Assembly (NCBI RefSeq): GCF_000970685.1
Contig: NZ_LAJB01000012.1
Coordinates: forward strand, 1-64,000
Source: Domibacillus indicus
GTDB taxonomy: Bacteria; Bacillota; Bacilli; Bacillales; Domibacillaceae
Direction: 5' to 3'
Length of the DNA: 64,000 nucleotides
The translations under genes and the position numbers were made by a program. This document shows positions 7,431 through 15,297 of the stretch, piece by piece; within the stretch, counting starts at the first letter, position 1, and each line of letters opens with the position of its first letter. The notes under the pieces were generated by a model that was not told the DNA's origin, made no database searches, and worked only from the letters and a program-made list of their open reading frames with translations.

Positions 7431-8885
7431 TTAAAGCTCAAACAAGCCGGGCGCAATGGAGCGTGCACAGTGAATTCCGCTCGCTGTTGCGCCGATTGTG
7501 CCGCCGCCGGGAAAAATTGAATCGCCGCACACCCAGAGATTTGGCAGGCCGGTACGGTGCGATAAGGAGCCGAACAGTGCGTGGCCGGCTGTCTGCGGGA
7601 AGCCGCCGACAAATCCGCCTGGCCGAAGTGTATACCGTTCCCAAGCTTTTGGTGCACCCGTTTCGGCAGCTAAAATGGCTTTTCGAAAATTCGGGTAAAC
7701 TGTTTCAATAAGGGAAAGCATTTTTTCTGTTAAAGCAGGCTTATACGCATCATATTGTTTTTTTGATGACCAGCAGTCCGGCGAGGAATGAGTCGAAACA
7801 GTCATGGTCCGTTTTCCTTCCGGCGCACGCAGCCGGTCATCCGGCGCGGAGACGGACATAAACAAGTGACTGCCCTCGCTCATCGAATCGGCTGATATTT
7901 GCTGGAACAGCGGGAATGATAGAGGGAGATCCGCATTATTAAGCGTCAGGTACAAAGTATGCGTCACCCATGTAGGCGTGCCTGCCATCACCCGATGCTT
8001 TCCGGACAGTTCCGGAGTGAGTGATGGAAGCTGCTGAATCGCGCCGTTAAAAATAATATGTTCTGCGTGGTATTCATTGCCGCGCTGATCGACAGCGGTC
8101 CAGCCGCTGTTTCTTTTTATGGAAACAATTCTCCGGTTTTTCTTTACAGCACCGCCGTTTTCCCTGATTGATTCGGCCAGCACTTCCGCTGCGCGGTACA
8201 AGCCGCCTTCCACGTAATAAGCCCCCTCATGATAAATATCAAGGGCTGTTGCAGCCATTAAATAAGAAACATGGCGCGACGTTGTCTGCATGCTGTCAAT
8301 CAGCTGGCCGTCAAGCAGGCGGACAAACGCTGTTTCTTTCTCAAGGCCATGGGCACATAGCCGGTCCATCAATGTTTTTCGGCCAAAAGGAGCAAGCTTG
8401 ATATGTTCAGGGCGGAGAGAAGAGAAAAGATAAGCCCACTCGCCGGCGGTTTTCGGCGGCAGAGCAGGGAGCGGCTTCATCAGCCTGCGGATCGAAGCCG
8501 CAATTGCCCGCAGCTCGCTGTAAAAAGCGCGAATTCGGCTCGCTGCGTGCGGAAAGCAGTCACAAAGAGAAGCAAGGTGCTTTTCGCGATCGCGGTAATA
8601 AGGAATCGACCCGCTCGGAAAATGAATGGTCATTACCTCATCGAGCAGGCGCACCGGCACTTTTTTGCCAAGAAGCCGGAGTACCCGTTCGTGGAGGCCG
8701 CCCCGCTCAAACCCCATACCAAGTGTGGCTCCGACAGGAAACAGTGTGTCCCGGCGCCGGAACTTTCCAGCGCAGCCGCCCCACTCCGAGGATGCCTCCA
8801 CTAATGTGACGTCATGCCCGGTTTTTGCCAAAAGCGCTGCGGCTGTTAATCCGCCAAAGCCGCCGCCGATAATAAGTGTATGCAA
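7431..8885 (-). CDS. FAD-dependent desaturase/isomerase of the CrtN/CrtI type
   Basis: A 484-residue flavoenzyme related to phytoene desaturases and carotenoid isomerases. The N-terminal dinucleotide fold is HTLIIGGGFGGLTAAALLAKTGHDVTLVEAS. The middle has MQTTSRHVSYLMAATALDIYHEGAYYVEGG, and the C-terminus is LWVCGDSIFPGGGTIGATASG, the CrtI-type FAD motif. The start is TTG 8885, with AGAGGTG upstream; the frame extends further but without a ribosome site. No crtM, crtB or other carotenoid gene is present in the window, so the substrate is unknown. A non-carotenoid role is possible. Confidence 0.85.
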   Translation of the reverse strand: MHTLIIGGGFGGLTAAALLAKTGHDVTLVEASSEWGGCAGKFRRRDTLFPVGATLGMGFERGGLHERVLRLLGKKVPVRLLDEVMTIHFPSGSIPYYRDREKHLASLCDCFPHAASRIRAFYSELRAIAASIRRLMKPLPALPPKTAGEWAYLFSSLRPEHIKLAPFGRKTLMDRLCAHGLEKETAFVRLLDGQLIDSMQTTSRHVSYLMAATALDIYHEGAYYVEGGLYRAAEVLAESIRENGGAVKKNRRIVSIKRNSGWTAVDQRGNEYHAEHIIFNGAIQQLPSLTPELSGKHRVMAGTPTWVTHTLYLTLNNADLPLSFPLFQQISADSMSEGSHLFMSVSAPDDRLRAPEGKRTMTVSTHSSPDCWSSKKQYDAYKPALTEKMLSLIETVYPNFRKAILAAETGAPKAWERYTLRPGGFVGGFPQTAGHALFGSLSHRTGLPNLWVCGDSIFPGGGTIGATASGIHCARSIAPGLFEL

Positions 8886-8963
8886 AAAAATCACCTCTTT
8901 CTCCATTGTGAAAAAAAGAGAAGACAGATGCAATTTTAAACTTTTTGAGAGGAAGACGATTAG

Positions 8964-9539
8964 ATGAAATATGCGCTGCTGGGAGACCTGCATTCCAGTG
9001 TAAAAGATACAAAAGCGGTGCTCGCCCATATCAGCCAATGCGTGCCTGATGCAAAAATAATCGGGCTTGGTGATTTATATGAGTGTAATATTGGAAAGCG
9101 AAAAGCGGAGACAATCCGGGATATACCAATGAAAAAAGCAGCGCGTATGCCGAAGGAGTTTGCGCCGCTTCTCACTTTTCCATCAGTGAGAGGCAATCAG
9201 GAAGAGCGGATTATGCTTGTGACCGGGCGTGATGACTTTAAACAGCTTCCCGAGAAAATAATTATTGACGGAGCTGTTATTATGCATGGCCATCAATGGA
9301 GGTGGACAAAGGACTGGCTGCCGGTTCTGCCCAAAACGGATCCACCGCTTCTGTTTTTCGGACACAGTCATGAGGCAGGACTGTACAGGAAAAAGAAACG
9401 GCTGCCATTTGTATATGGCGAGCCGGTTTTCTTAAAGAAGAAGCGATATGGCATTAATGCCGGCGCTGTCTGGGGCTCACGCGAATGGGTCCTGTATGAC
9501 TCCGATGCAAAAACGGTTACCTTTATGAAGGTGGATTAA
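8964..9539 (+). CDS. Calcineurin-like metallophosphoesterase
   Basis: A 191-residue metal-dependent phosphoesterase. The ordered motifs are GDLHSS (residues 7-12), GLGDLYE, VRGNQEE, MHGHQWRW and FGHSHEA, which supply the binuclear metal ligands. The family covers phosphodiesterases and protein phosphatases; the substrate here is not readable. GAGAGGAAGACGATTAG precedes the ATG. It is divergent from the CrtN-like gene, and its stop overlaps the stop of the convergent AEC carrier gene with no room for a terminator between them. Confidence 0.85.
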   Translation: MKYALLGDLHSSVKDTKAVLAHISQCVPDAKIIGLGDLYECNIGKRKAETIRDIPMKKAARMPKEFAPLLTFPSVRGNQEERIMLVTGRDDFKQLPEKIIIDGAVIMHGHQWRWTKDWLPVLPKTDPPLLFFGHSHEAGLYRKKKRLPFVYGEPVFLKKKRYGINAGAVWGSREWVLYDSDAKTVTFMKVD

Positions 9540-10441
9540 ACACCGATAAAAAACAAAACGAGCGGGATTGTCGCAATGCTCAAAATGGTGGTAATCAGCG
9601 TAGTGAACGAGACAAGATCCGGCTCCGTTCCGAATTGAATGGCAAACATGGTGGTATTGGCGGCTGCCGGCATTGCTGCGAGCAGAATCATAACGTCCCT
9701 TAGTAAATCGTTGACCGGGATAAACGAGACAATAAGAACCGCCAGAAGCGGCGATACAGCCATCCGAATAATAGAAACGGCATGAACATATTTGTATTCA
9801 ACCCGCTTTGTGGCAATGACTGCCAGCTGCATGCCGAGTACAATCATAACCGTTGGAATGGACGCATCCGCAACAAGGCCAATCGCATCCATAAAGGTCG
9901 GCGGAATTCGGACATGAAGCAGCTGCAGGGCAATGCCAAGAATGGCGCCATGCAGAACCGGCATCCGGACAACGCGCTGCAGGGACTGCTTGAGAGTTGT
10001 TTCTTCCTCACCGCCGAATGACGCCGCAAACAAGCCAATTGTATTCATTAAAAATGCCTGGAATACCATAATAATAACGGCATAGTCAAAACCGGCTGCA
10101 CCAAAAGCAAAGAGCACGACAGGAGCTCCGTAATTACCGCTGTTCATAAACACGCCGCCGAGAATCATTGCGGCCATTTTCTGCCGGGATGCTTTCATAA
10201 ATGTGCCGGTAATCAGCACAACAATAATTAAGGCAAGCGATAAAATCAGGCAGAAAAGGGTTATGTATAAATATTCCATTGTTAACTCGTTTGTATAAAA
10301 TGTGCGAAAGGCAAGAAAAGGCGACATTAAATAAAGGGCGGCCATTGAAATAGATCTGATCTCGAACCCGATCAGTTTTTGTCCTATGTAACCAGTGAAA
10401 AAAATAAGAAAGGCCGGCAAAACAATCATTAATAAATCCAA
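9536..10441 (-). CDS. AEC (auxin efflux carrier) family transporter
   Basis: A 301-residue membrane protein with about ten hydrophobic helices, a typical AEC/PIN-like size. Recognisable pieces are FFTGYIGQKL near the N-terminus, ILGGVFMNSGNYGAPVVLFAFG, and the C-terminal AAMPAAANTTMFAIQFG. Bacterial members move organic anions such as malate or malonate; the direction and substrate here are unknown. The start is TTG 10441, with GGAG about ten bases upstream. A nine-codon ORF (10429-10458) with a stronger ribosome site overlaps this start. Confidence 0.88.
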   Translation of the reverse strand: MDLLMIVLPAFLIFFTGYIGQKLIGFEIRSISMAALYLMSPFLAFRTFYTNELTMEYLYITLFCLILSLALIIVVLITGTFMKASRQKMAAMILGGVFMNSGNYGAPVVLFAFGAAGFDYAVIIMVFQAFLMNTIGLFAASFGGEEETTLKQSLQRVVRMPVLHGAILGIALQLLHVRIPPTFMDAIGLVADASIPTVMIVLGMQLAVIATKRVEYKYVHAVSIIRMAVSPLLAVLIVSFIPVNDLLRDVMILLAAMPAAANTTMFAIQFGTEPDLVSFTTLITTILSIATIPLVLFFIGV

Positions 10442-10597
10442 AGAAGTTTCATCTCCATTTCATCTCCTTTCTTATCATATCAAAACTTTTAAAAGCAAAA
10501 TAGCCGGATTTCCATAGACTGCTGCAGGCGAATCGGCTGTCTTCATGTATAAGACAAAATGCTGTTTTTCATAAGCAGAAATAAAGCAGATGAAAAA

Positions 10598-10676
10598 CCG
10601 GCTGGCAAACCGTTTGGCTGCATTCGAAAAGGGTAAAGAAGAACTCGTCAGCAATCGAGCCGGCGGGCTTTTTTTT
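10598..10676 (+). other. Structured, U-tailed RNA segment upstream of the ThrE-like operon
   Basis: CCGGCT (10598-10603) can pair with AGCCGG (10658-10663), enclosing about 54 bases with further small pairings, and a run of eight T follows. It lies before the TATAAT box at 10692, so it would end a transcript made from an upstream promoter: a small RNA or an attenuated leader. I could not match it to a known riboswitch. Confidence 0.4.
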
Positions 10677-10691
10677 ATGTCCGTAAACGTC

Positions 10692-10697
10692 TATAAT
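10692..10697 (+). promoter_or_regulatory. -10 box for the ThrE-like operon
   Basis: A perfect TATAAT with no convincing -35 box, because the T-tract of the preceding hairpin lies there. Transcription would start about 25 bases before the first gene. Confidence 0.5.
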
Positions 10698-10728
10698 GGG
10701 GGCATTGATAACGAATGGGGTGATGCGG

Positions 10729-11490
10729 ATGGATGCCTTGCTTGAAAAACAGTATGACATCATGGACGTCAGCCTGCTCGCGGGAAAAATTATGTTAGAG
10801 AGCGGAGCAGAAACCTACCGGGTGGAGGATACGATGATGCGGATTGCGCTGTCGTACGGCATTGAAGAGTCGCACAGCTTTGTGACACCGACAGGCATTA
10901 TGTTTTCCATTGAAACGGATGAACCGACGAAAACAAAGCTAATGAGAATTTCCAGCCGGACAACAGATTTATATAAAGTAAGTGCAGTTAACGCCATTTC
11001 ACGAAGAATCAGCGCAGGAGAGCTGACTGTTTCTCAAGCATATAAAGAACTGAAGGCGATTCAAAAAGCGCCCATGTTTTTTTCATTCCTGATGCAGATA
11101 GCAGCGGCGGCTTCCACAAGCGGCTGTTTTGTCATTTTACTGAAAGGTTCATGGGACAATGTTCTTCCTGCTATGCTGGCAGGAGCGCTTGCCTACTTTC
11201 TCGTTTTAAAAGTAGCAGACATTGTACCCACCATGTTTTTCTCGGATTTTATTGCTGCCCTTGCCGGCGGGGGGGCCGCTTATTTGCTTTTTCGCATGGG
11301 CCTTGGCAGTGATCTTGACCGGATCATTGTCGGAACGCTGATCCCGCTTGTACCGGGGTTGCTTATTACCAATGCGGTTCGGGATTTAATGGCCGGCCAC
11401 TTTCTTTCCGGACTGGCGAAAGGAGCGGAGGCCCTGTTGACGGCGCTGGCTATTGGAACAGGGATTGCCGTTGTGATGACGCTGATTTAA
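10729..11490 (+). CDS. Threonine/serine exporter family, N-terminal half (YjjP-like)
   Basis: A 253-residue protein holding the ThrE N-terminal domain (PF06738). A soluble segment LAGKIMLESGAETYRVEDTMMRI with TPTGIMFSI and SRRISAGELTVSQAY is followed by about five membrane helices, including GTLIPLVPGLLITNAVRDL. It is one half of a split exporter; the second half is encoded next. Such pairs export threonine and serine or, in some bacteria, succinate. ATG 10729 has GGGGTG six bases upstream, while the in-frame ATG 10723 touches that site. Confidence 0.88.
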   Translation: MDALLEKQYDIMDVSLLAGKIMLESGAETYRVEDTMMRIALSYGIEESHSFVTPTGIMFSIETDEPTKTKLMRISSRTTDLYKVSAVNAISRRISAGELTVSQAYKELKAIQKAPMFFSFLMQIAAAASTSGCFVILLKGSWDNVLPAMLAGALAYFLVLKVADIVPTMFFSDFIAALAGGGAAYLLFRMGLGSDLDRIIVGTLIPLVPGLLITNAVRDLMAGHFLSGLAKGAEALLTALAIGTGIAVVMTLI

Positions 11491-11502
11491 GGAGGTGTGA
11501 GC

Positions 11503-11961
11503 TTGACCATTTTAACCAATATGCTGTTTAGCTTTCTGGCTGCGGCAAGCTTCGGCATTATGTTTAATGTGCCAAAAAGCCTGCTGTTTAAGTGCGGAAC
11601 GGTCGGAATGGCCGGCTGGATGGTGTACTACTTTTTATCGGAGAACAAAATAGACCCGCTCCCATCAACCGTGGCAGCCGCTTTTACGATTGCCTTGATT
11701 GGCCACGTTTACGCAAGGGTGTATAAAACACCAGTCATTATTTTTACAATCGCGGGTATTATTCCGCTTGTTCCCGGAGGTACGGCTTACCGCGCCATGC
11801 GCTCATTTGTCCAGAACGATTATAATACCGCGATCAATCTCGCAGCAAAAGCGTTTATGATTTCAGGGTCTATTGCACTCGGGCTGATTTTATCGGACGT
11901 TTTTTATCAATTGATTCTCCGAAGAAAACCAGCTGTAACAAAAGCGTCTGCAAGAAAATAA
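11503..11961 (+). CDS. Threonine/serine exporter family, C-terminal half (YjjB-like)
   Basis: A 152-residue membrane protein of the ThrE_2/YjjB type (PF12821) with four or five helices. The conserved blocks are FGIMFNVPKSLL, ALIGHVYARVYKTPVIIFTIAGIIPLVPGGTAYRAM and KAFMISGSIALGL. It should form one exporter with the YjjP-like protein encoded 12 bases upstream. GGAGGTG at 11491-11497 favours TTG 11503 over GTG 11497, which overlaps the ribosome site. Confidence 0.88.
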   Translation: MTILTNMLFSFLAAASFGIMFNVPKSLLFKCGTVGMAGWMVYYFLSENKIDPLPSTVAAAFTIALIGHVYARVYKTPVIIFTIAGIIPLVPGGTAYRAMRSFVQNDYNTAINLAAKAFMISGSIALGLILSDVFYQLILRRKPAVTKASARK

Positions 11962-11985
11962 GCAGGCAAAGAAAGAAGGGGCATT

Positions 11986-12909
11986 TTGCAAAGAATAAAG
12001 CCATATATTTTGCTGATTTTCGTGATGATGATCTGGGGCTTTAATGTTCCGCTCATTAAAATGCTGGTCGGCACATTTGAGCCGGTAACAATTACCGCCT
12101 TTCGAATTTTTATCGCTTCACTTGTTGTGTTCTTAATTTTAGGGAGAATGGGAAAGGTGCACTGGCCGGCGATTTATCATTGGAAGTTTATTTTAGGCGG
12201 GGGCCTGTTTAACGTCTTTTTTCATCATTTATTTTTAGGGCTTGGTGCCGCTGGAACAAGTGCTGTACATACAGGAATCATTCTTGGACTTGGACCTATT
12301 TTAACGGCGATAATGTCTGTCATTTTCTTCCGCCGGGGGCTTTCTTTTCTACGGGTTCTCGGGATCGCCACAGGCACTGCCGGTGTGCTTGTGACGGTGC
12401 TCGGCGGAGGTGGCGGAGTAAGCGGGTTTGTTCTCGGTGACTTGTATATCTTTTTATCCATTACTGCCCAGGCATTCAGCTTTATCCTCGTAAGCCGGGC
12501 AGGCCGGGATATGGACCCGCTGCTGTTAACAGGCTACATGCAGCTGTTTGGCTCACTCGGGCTGCTGGTTACCAGCTTTCTCCTGGAACCGGCAGGGCTT
12601 GCCTCGCTTGCAAACGTAAACGTTACGATGATCGTTGTGTTTCTGCTGTCAGCTGTCGGTGCGACCGCTGTCGGCCACTTAGTATACAACAACACGATTA
12701 CAAAAATCGGGCCTGCGGAAGCGGCAATTTTCTTAAACTTAAACACCTTTTTCTCGATCGTCGGTTCAGCGGTCATTCTCGGTGAACCGATTTATTATTA
12801 TCACTGGCTGGGCCTTCTGCTCATTGTACCCGGTGTTTTAATGGGATCGGGAGCATTGGAGGAAATGATTCGAAAGCGGCGGAAGTCCGTGGCAGAGGTA
12901 AATAAATAA
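11986..12909 (+). CDS. EamA/DMT-family transporter
   Basis: A 307-residue drug/metabolite transporter with ten hydrophobic helices in two EamA repeats (about residues 5-138 and 150-290). Family marks are MMIWGFNVPLIKML at the N-terminus and the second-repeat ending IFLNLNTFFSIVGSAVILGEPI. Members commonly export amino acids or metabolites. It starts with TTG 11986, and GAAGGGG lies five bases before it. It follows the ThrE-like pair after 24 bases, so the three genes look like one export operon. Confidence 0.88.
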   Translation: MQRIKPYILLIFVMMIWGFNVPLIKMLVGTFEPVTITAFRIFIASLVVFLILGRMGKVHWPAIYHWKFILGGGLFNVFFHHLFLGLGAAGTSAVHTGIILGLGPILTAIMSVIFFRRGLSFLRVLGIATGTAGVLVTVLGGGGGVSGFVLGDLYIFLSITAQAFSFILVSRAGRDMDPLLLTGYMQLFGSLGLLVTSFLLEPAGLASLANVNVTMIVVFLLSAVGATAVGHLVYNNTITKIGPAEAAIFLNLNTFFSIVGSAVILGEPIYYYHWLGLLLIVPGVLMGSGALEEMIRKRRKSVAEVNK

Positions 12910-12911
12910 AC

Positions 12912-12951
12912 AACATGAAGCCGGGCTAAAAAAGTCCGGCTTCATGCTGTT
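12912..12951 (+). terminator. Hairpin after the EamA gene
   Basis: CATGAAGCCGG (12914-12924) pairs perfectly with CCGGCTTCATG (12936-12946). The T-tract is poor, so termination may be weak or factor-assisted. Confidence 0.5.
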
Positions 12952-13059
12952 GGAAAAGAAATTTATTAATCTGGAGAACTTAAACTTAATAAGAGGCATA
13001 AACGCAGTACCATTCCTTGAATAAAAGAATGGGAATGGCGCCGGCTCCACGTAATGGTT

Positions 13060-13350
13060 GTGCAGAGCGTGGTGAAGCGTTTACAATGAAAGTATTACAC
13101 TGCCGCTGGAAAACAGGGGCCTCTTATTTTCTAACCGCCGCAGAGTTTAATCTTGACTCTGTGGCAACAGTCCCTTTTGTATCCCGGGGAAAGGAACGGA
13201 AACCATGCCCCACAAAAAAAGCGCGAAGAACATGAGCCCGAAGGAACTGGAGAAAGAACTTGAATTCCTCGGGATAGAAAATGTCTGCTGAAAAAAGTTG
13301 AATGCCTTAGTTCAGGAACGAGAAGCTGCCGAAAAAAAAAGACAAAGTCC
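13060..13350 (+). pseudogene. Decayed IS3-type transposase OrfA
   Basis: Two reading frames give consecutive pieces of an IS3/IS150-like OrfA. The first is MKVLHCRWKTGASYFLTAAEFNL (translated around 13087-13160), which resembles the HTH block Y-R-L-x-TG-x-SY-x-x-TA-x-x-FNL. The second runs from 13205: MSPKELEKELEFLGIENV, a stop at 13290-13292, then KKLNALVQERE, like the leucine-zipper block LEKELEYLRxENAYLKKLxALVQE. A frameshift and an in-frame stop separate the parts. No OrfB, no intact terminal repeats and no target duplication were seen. It is inert. Confidence 0.75.
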
Positions 13351-13459
13351 AGGCCGCCACCGCTGCTATGATAACTGTTTATACTTTTTCAGCTTTTTGG
13401 CACTCAGCCGCTGTTTCAAGATATGGAAGCCTTGAAAAATGAAAGGGAGCAAATAAGAC

Positions 13460-14098
13460 GTGAGAGGAGCCAGAGCGTTGAGCGGAATACTGATCAATGA
13501 AGTTAAAACATCTAAAAAAGCGATTGCCATTACGTTTGATGATGGCCCGAACCCCGTCTACACACCGCAGGTACTTGAGATTTTTTCAGAACATGGAAGC
13601 AAAGCGACCTTTTTTATGATCGGAGAGCAAATAAATGCGCATCCGGATATGGCCAGGAGAGCCGCTGAACAAGGACATGAGATCGGGAACCATACCTATT
13701 CACATGCAAAGCTGTCCGAATTGAACCGGCAGGATTGTGTCAAGGAAATCGCGAGAAATGAAGTTATTACAGAGAAGATAACCGGGCAAAAGCCGGTTGT
13801 GTTCCGGCCTCCCTACCTTGATTATAGCGAAGAAACCGAATCGGTTATTCAAGAAAAGGGCTATCCAATGATTGGTGCGCTTAACCTTGGGGCTCGTGAT
13901 TGGGAACAGCCTGGAGCTGATTTTATATTCAACGAAACGGTAAAGTGGGCAGGAAATGGCAGCATCCTCATTTTTCACGATGGATACGGGGACCGTTCTC
14001 AAACGATCGAAGCTGTCCGGAAGCTGGTTCCCGAGCTGAAAGCGCAAAACTACGAACTTGTTACAGTGAGCGAGCTGCTGCGGCTGTCCGGCTGTTAG
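13460..14098 (+). CDS. Polysaccharide deacetylase family protein without signal peptide
   Basis: A 212-residue NodB-type carbohydrate esterase 4 domain. Motif 1 is ITFDDGPNPVYTPQVL. Motif 2 is EIGNHTYSHAKLSEL, with the metal His residues. Motif 3 is VFRPPYLDYSEE, and a late ILIFHDGYGDRSQTIEAV supplies the catalytic His. It would remove acetyl groups from peptidoglycan or another polymer. Unlike PdaA or PdaB there is no signal peptide or membrane anchor. Either it acts inside the cell or the 5' end was lost; the decayed transposase lies just upstream. GTG 13460 has a distant ribosome site; TTG 13478, with AGAGGAG eight bases upstream, may be the true start. Confidence 0.8.
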   Translation: MRGARALSGILINEVKTSKKAIAITFDDGPNPVYTPQVLEIFSEHGSKATFFMIGEQINAHPDMARRAAEQGHEIGNHTYSHAKLSELNRQDCVKEIARNEVITEKITGQKPVVFRPPYLDYSEETESVIQEKGYPMIGALNLGARDWEQPGADFIFNETVKWAGNGSILIFHDGYGDRSQTIEAVRKLVPELKAQNYELVTVSELLRLSGC

Positions 14099-14123
14099 CC
14101 AGGCTGCAGCAATACCAGAAAAA

Positions 14124-14158
14124 GAAAAAGACTGCCCTTTAATCAGGCAGTCTTTTTC
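14124..14158 (+). terminator. Terminator after the deacetylase gene
   Basis: GAAAAAGACTGCC (14124-14136) pairs with GGCAGTCTTTTTC (14146-14158), a 13-base-pair stem ending in a T-rich arm. It could work in both directions. Confidence 0.85.
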
Positions 14159-14159
14159 T

Positions 14160-14289
14160 GTTATCCGGCTATGAATACAGCCTGTCCTTTTTCAAAGGCT
14201 GGTCGGCTCTTGCTTTCATATGGCTGGTCACAGCCGGAATTTTTATCACTGCTCTTCCAATTGTTGAAGCGAGAAGGGCAAAGAAACAA
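14160..14289 (+). pseudogene. Orphan C-terminal tail of a membrane protein
   Basis: The frame ending at TAG 14287-14289 encodes GYEYSLSFFKGWSALAFIWL, then VTAGIFITALPIVEARRAKKQ. It has a membrane helix followed by the basic E-A-R-R-A-K-K end often seen at the C-terminus of sodium:solute symporters. It has no plausible start or ribosome site and is followed at once by its own terminator, as if only the 3' end of a gene survived. The family assignment is a guess; the remnant character is the firmer statement. Confidence 0.4.
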
Positions 14290-14315
14290 TAGTCGCCGAT
14301 TTGGCGGACTTTTTT
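14290..14315 (+). terminator. Terminator after the membrane-protein remnant
   Basis: GTCGCC and GGCGGAC form a short stem with one bulge around GATTT, followed by six T residues. Confidence 0.6.
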
Positions 14316-14414
14316 GTGTTATTTTAAAAAAACGGGGAAATAAGAAAAGAAAGCGATATTAATGGAAGAAGCCAGGTGTTAAGATTTAATTATCTTTATG
14401 CAGGAGGGATCTTT

Positions 14415-15233
14415 ATGAAAAAAGAAATGATTCTGCATTCGTTTGACGGAACCGAGCTGTATGTGCAAAGGGATGCACCTCGGAATCCGCATGCAGTGAT
14501 CGTTATTGTCCATGGGCTCGGTGAGCATTCAGGCCGGTATGAGTATGTCACAGAAAAACTGAACGGGTATGGATACGCTGTTTACCGCTTTGATAACCGG
14601 GGACATGGAAAATCCGGCGGGGCAAGGGGCTATATAGAGGATGCCTCCAAGTTCGTTGATGATGCCCACAAAGTGGTCAGGACAGCCCAGCATAACTATC
14701 CGGGTTTGCCGCTTTTTATGCTTGGCCATAGTATGGGCGGCTTTATTGCAGCAGCGTACGGTGTCCAGCATAAAGATACGCTCGCCGGTCAAATTTTTTC
14801 CGGCCCGGTCATTCAGGAACTGCCGGCTTTTGAAGATTTGAAGCAGCTTGATATGGAAAAAGAAGCATTGACCCGGATTCCTAATGGACTTTCTCACTTG
14901 ATCTGCCGAAGCCAGGCTATCGTCGAAGACTATGAAAATGACCCGTACAATTTAAAAGAATTCACAGTGCAGCTGTTAACGTCCGTTTTCCATGAAGGTG
15001 TACAGAAGCTGCTGAAAAAACTTCCTCTATACACATATCCTTGTTTCATTCTTCACGGCGAAAATGACCAGATCGTTCCTGCTGATTCAGGAAGGTATTT
15101 ATACGAGCGCATTTCATCTGAAGACAAATCCATCTGTATAATCCCGCAGCTGTATCACGAAATTCTAAATGAAGAAAAAGAAAAAGACGAAATTTTACAG
15201 GAAATCTACGAGTGGATTGAAGAGAGGGCCTAG
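14415..15233 (+). CDS. Monoacylglycerol lipase/lysophospholipase-like alpha/beta hydrolase
   Basis: A 272-residue serine hydrolase of the Hydrolase_4 (lysophospholipase) family. The oxyanion region is IVHGLGEHSGRYEYV and the nearby motif is FDNRGHGKSGGARG. The nucleophile elbow is GHSMGG with Ser106. The acid and His parts are HGENDQIVPAD and LYHEILNE. It has no signal peptide, so it acts on cytoplasmic or membrane-facing acylglycerols or lysophospholipids, like Bacillus YtpA. AGGAGG at 14402-14407 fixes ATG 14415. It is preceded by a terminator and followed by a hairpin, so it is monocistronic. Confidence 0.9.
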   Translation: MKKEMILHSFDGTELYVQRDAPRNPHAVIVIVHGLGEHSGRYEYVTEKLNGYGYAVYRFDNRGHGKSGGARGYIEDASKFVDDAHKVVRTAQHNYPGLPLFMLGHSMGGFIAAAYGVQHKDTLAGQIFSGPVIQELPAFEDLKQLDMEKEALTRIPNGLSHLICRSQAIVEDYENDPYNLKEFTVQLLTSVFHEGVQKLLKKLPLYTYPCFILHGENDQIVPADSGRYLYERISSEDKSICIIPQLYHEILNEEKEKDEILQEIYEWIEERA

Positions 15234-15249
15234 ACATTATGCTTTTGCA

Positions 15250-15297
15250 GGCGGAATAGCCATTATAAAGCGGAGACTATTCTGCCTACAATGTTTT
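15250..15297. terminator. Convergent hairpin between hydrolase and FhuF-like genes
   Basis: GGCGGAATAG (15250-15259) pairs with CTATTCTGCC (15277-15286) with one G-U pair. A T-rich tail follows on the plus strand. Its right arm touches the stop codon of the minus-strand gene. Confidence 0.5.

Noticed and set aside
8403-8804. 133-codon plus-strand ORF over the CrtN-like gene
   Set aside because: Antisense shadow with Arg/Pro/Ser-rich junk composition.
10598-10676. Known riboswitch in front of the ThrE-like genes
   Set aside because: I compared it from memory with GEMM, ZTP, ykkC, T-box and glycine motifs and found no adequate match. Kept only as an unassigned structured RNA.
14171-14362. 63-codon ORF starting ATG 14171
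   Set aside because: Another frame of the same stretch gives the membrane-protein-like tail and ends right at the terminator. This frame crosses the terminator and has no ribosome site.
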